Below are positions 5,865 to 6,381 of a stretch of 6,381 nt of DNA, in pieces. The notes under the pieces are model-generated. The model was not told where the DNA came from, made no database searches, and saw nothing but the letters and a program-made list of their open reading frames with translations. The stretch's first letter is position 1. The number at the start of each line of letters is the position of its first letter. The position numbers and the translations under genes are program-made. The DNA lies in the NCBI GenBank assembly GCA_013695395.1, contig JACDAP010000425.1, positions 1 to 6,381 of the forward strand, given 5' to 3'. Source of the stretch: Solirubrobacterales bacterium (GTDB taxonomy: Bacteria; Actinomycetota; Thermoleophilia; Solirubrobacterales; Solirubrobacteraceae).

Positions 5865-6381
5865 ATGGACGCGAACGCCCTGCAGACCATGACCTATGCG
5901 GTCGACGGCCGGATCGCCCGGATCACCCTCGACCGGCCCGCCCGCGGCAATGGGATCACGCGGCGGCTGGTCACCGAGCTCGAGGCCTGCGTCGAGCTCG
6001 CCGATCTCGACCCGGCGGTGCACGTGCTCCTGCTGGGCGGGAACGGCAAGGGGTTCTGCGGCGGCTACGACCTGGTCGACTCCGCTGAGGCCCAGGGGTT
6101 CGAGGCCGGTGGCGGTGATGCCCCGCCCGGGTCACCGCTCGACCCCATGGTGATGGCCGCCAACCACGACCCGTCCGGCACCTGGGACCCGATGGTCGAC
6201 CTGGCGATGATGGGCCGCAACGTCAAGGCGTTCATGACGCTCTTCGAGTGCTCGCTGCCGGTCGTCTGCAAGGTGCACGGCTTCTGCGTGGCGGGCGGGA
6301 CGGACCTCGCGCTCTGCTCCGATCTGCTCGTGATCGCGGAGGATGCGCGCATCGGGTACCCGCCGGCGCGCGTCTGGGGCT
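5865..6381 (+). CDS. Crotonase / enoyl-CoA hydratase superfamily protein (3' end cut by window)
   Basis: The first 172 residues of a crotonase-fold protein that acts on an acyl-CoA thioester; the frame is still open at the window edge. The N-terminus (VDGRIARITLDRPARGNGIT, 13-32) is typical. The first oxyanion-hole segment is KGFCGGYDL (62-70) and the second is GFCVAGGTDLALCSDLLVIA (139-158), ending in ARIGYPPARVWG. A long insert at about 72-117, with the motif SPLDPMVMAANHDPSGTWDP (90-109), lies between them; I associate this form with actinobacterial paralogues of unassigned substrate. In enoyl-CoA hydratase two Glu residues activate water. Here the first position is D147 and the second is a Pro (P167), so simple hydration is uncertain, and isomerase, hydrolase or other crotonase chemistry is possible. 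In-frame ATGs also occur at 5844 and 5889; 5865 is preferred from promoter spacing, weakly. It is divergent from the secreted-protein gene. Confidence 0.92.
   Translation, partial: MDANALQTMTYAVDGRIARITLDRPARGNGITRRLVTELEACVELADLDPAVHVLLLGGNGKGFCGGYDLVDSAEAQGFEAGGGDAPPGSPLDPMVMAANHDPSGTWDPMVDLAMMGRNVKAFMTLFECSLPVVCKVHGFCVAGGTDLALCSDLLVIAEDARIGYPPARVWG

Noticed and set aside
3429..6023. 864-codon minus-strand open frame overlapping the secreted-protein gene
   Set aside because: It is a +1/-1 frame shadow, extremely rich in Arg, Gly, Pro and Ala with no domain. The overlapping 1252-residue frame has a signal peptide and recognisable domains.
3479..6088. Long plus-strand open frames (3479-4681, 4703-6088) antisense to the secreted-protein gene
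   Set aside because: Long antisense frames are expected in GC-rich DNA. The translations are low-complexity (Arg/Asp/Val/Gly), have no motifs, and the second runs across the real crotonase start in the wrong frame.

Overview
The window is a GC-rich stretch (roughly 70% G+C by eye) with strong G/C bias at third codon positions. Its gene families are typical of Actinomycetota: acyl-CoA dehydrogenase, a Phd/YefM-VapC toxin-antitoxin pair, a large secreted subtilase-like/FG-GAP protein, and an actinobacterial-type crotonase. A deep-branching, soil-type actinomycete such as a Thermoleophilia lineage would fit, but that placement is inference from flavour, not from a marker gene. It looks like chromosomal DNA; no transposase, integrase, rRNA, tRNA or CRISPR array is visible.

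Layout: (1) 97-1275 (+) encodes a complete LCAD/IVD-type acyl-CoA dehydrogenase. (2) A perfect 9-bp inverted repeat at 1271-1291 overlaps its stop codon and contains a -10-like hexamer placed so that transcription would start on the ATG of the next gene. (3) 1300-1575 and 1572-1964 (+) form a translationally coupled antitoxin/toxin pair; the toxin most likely starts at a CTG codon overlapping the antitoxin stop. (4) A nested, symmetric hairpin at 1982-2028 separates the toxin from the convergent gene. (5) 2036-5794 (-) encodes a 1252-residue secreted multidomain protein: signal peptide, subtilisin-fold domain with a degenerate catalytic triad, beta-sandwich, FG-GAP/VCBS propeller, fibronectin-III-like domain and a strongly basic tail. 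(6) A 70-bp divergent intergenic region with a short palindrome separates it from (7) 5865 to the window end (+), the first 172 residues of a crotonase-superfamily protein.

The two outer enzymes (acyl-CoA dehydrogenase and crotonase) belong to acyl-CoA catabolism and point the same way, but are separated by the toxin-antitoxin module and the secreted protein, so co-regulation is not shown. The most notable observations are the predicted pseudoprotease in the large secreted protein, the operator/leaderless-promoter arrangement of the toxin-antitoxin operon, the CTG start of the toxin, and non-canonical active-site residues in the crotonase. I see no clearly new multi-gene system; the large secreted protein is the best candidate for something under-described.
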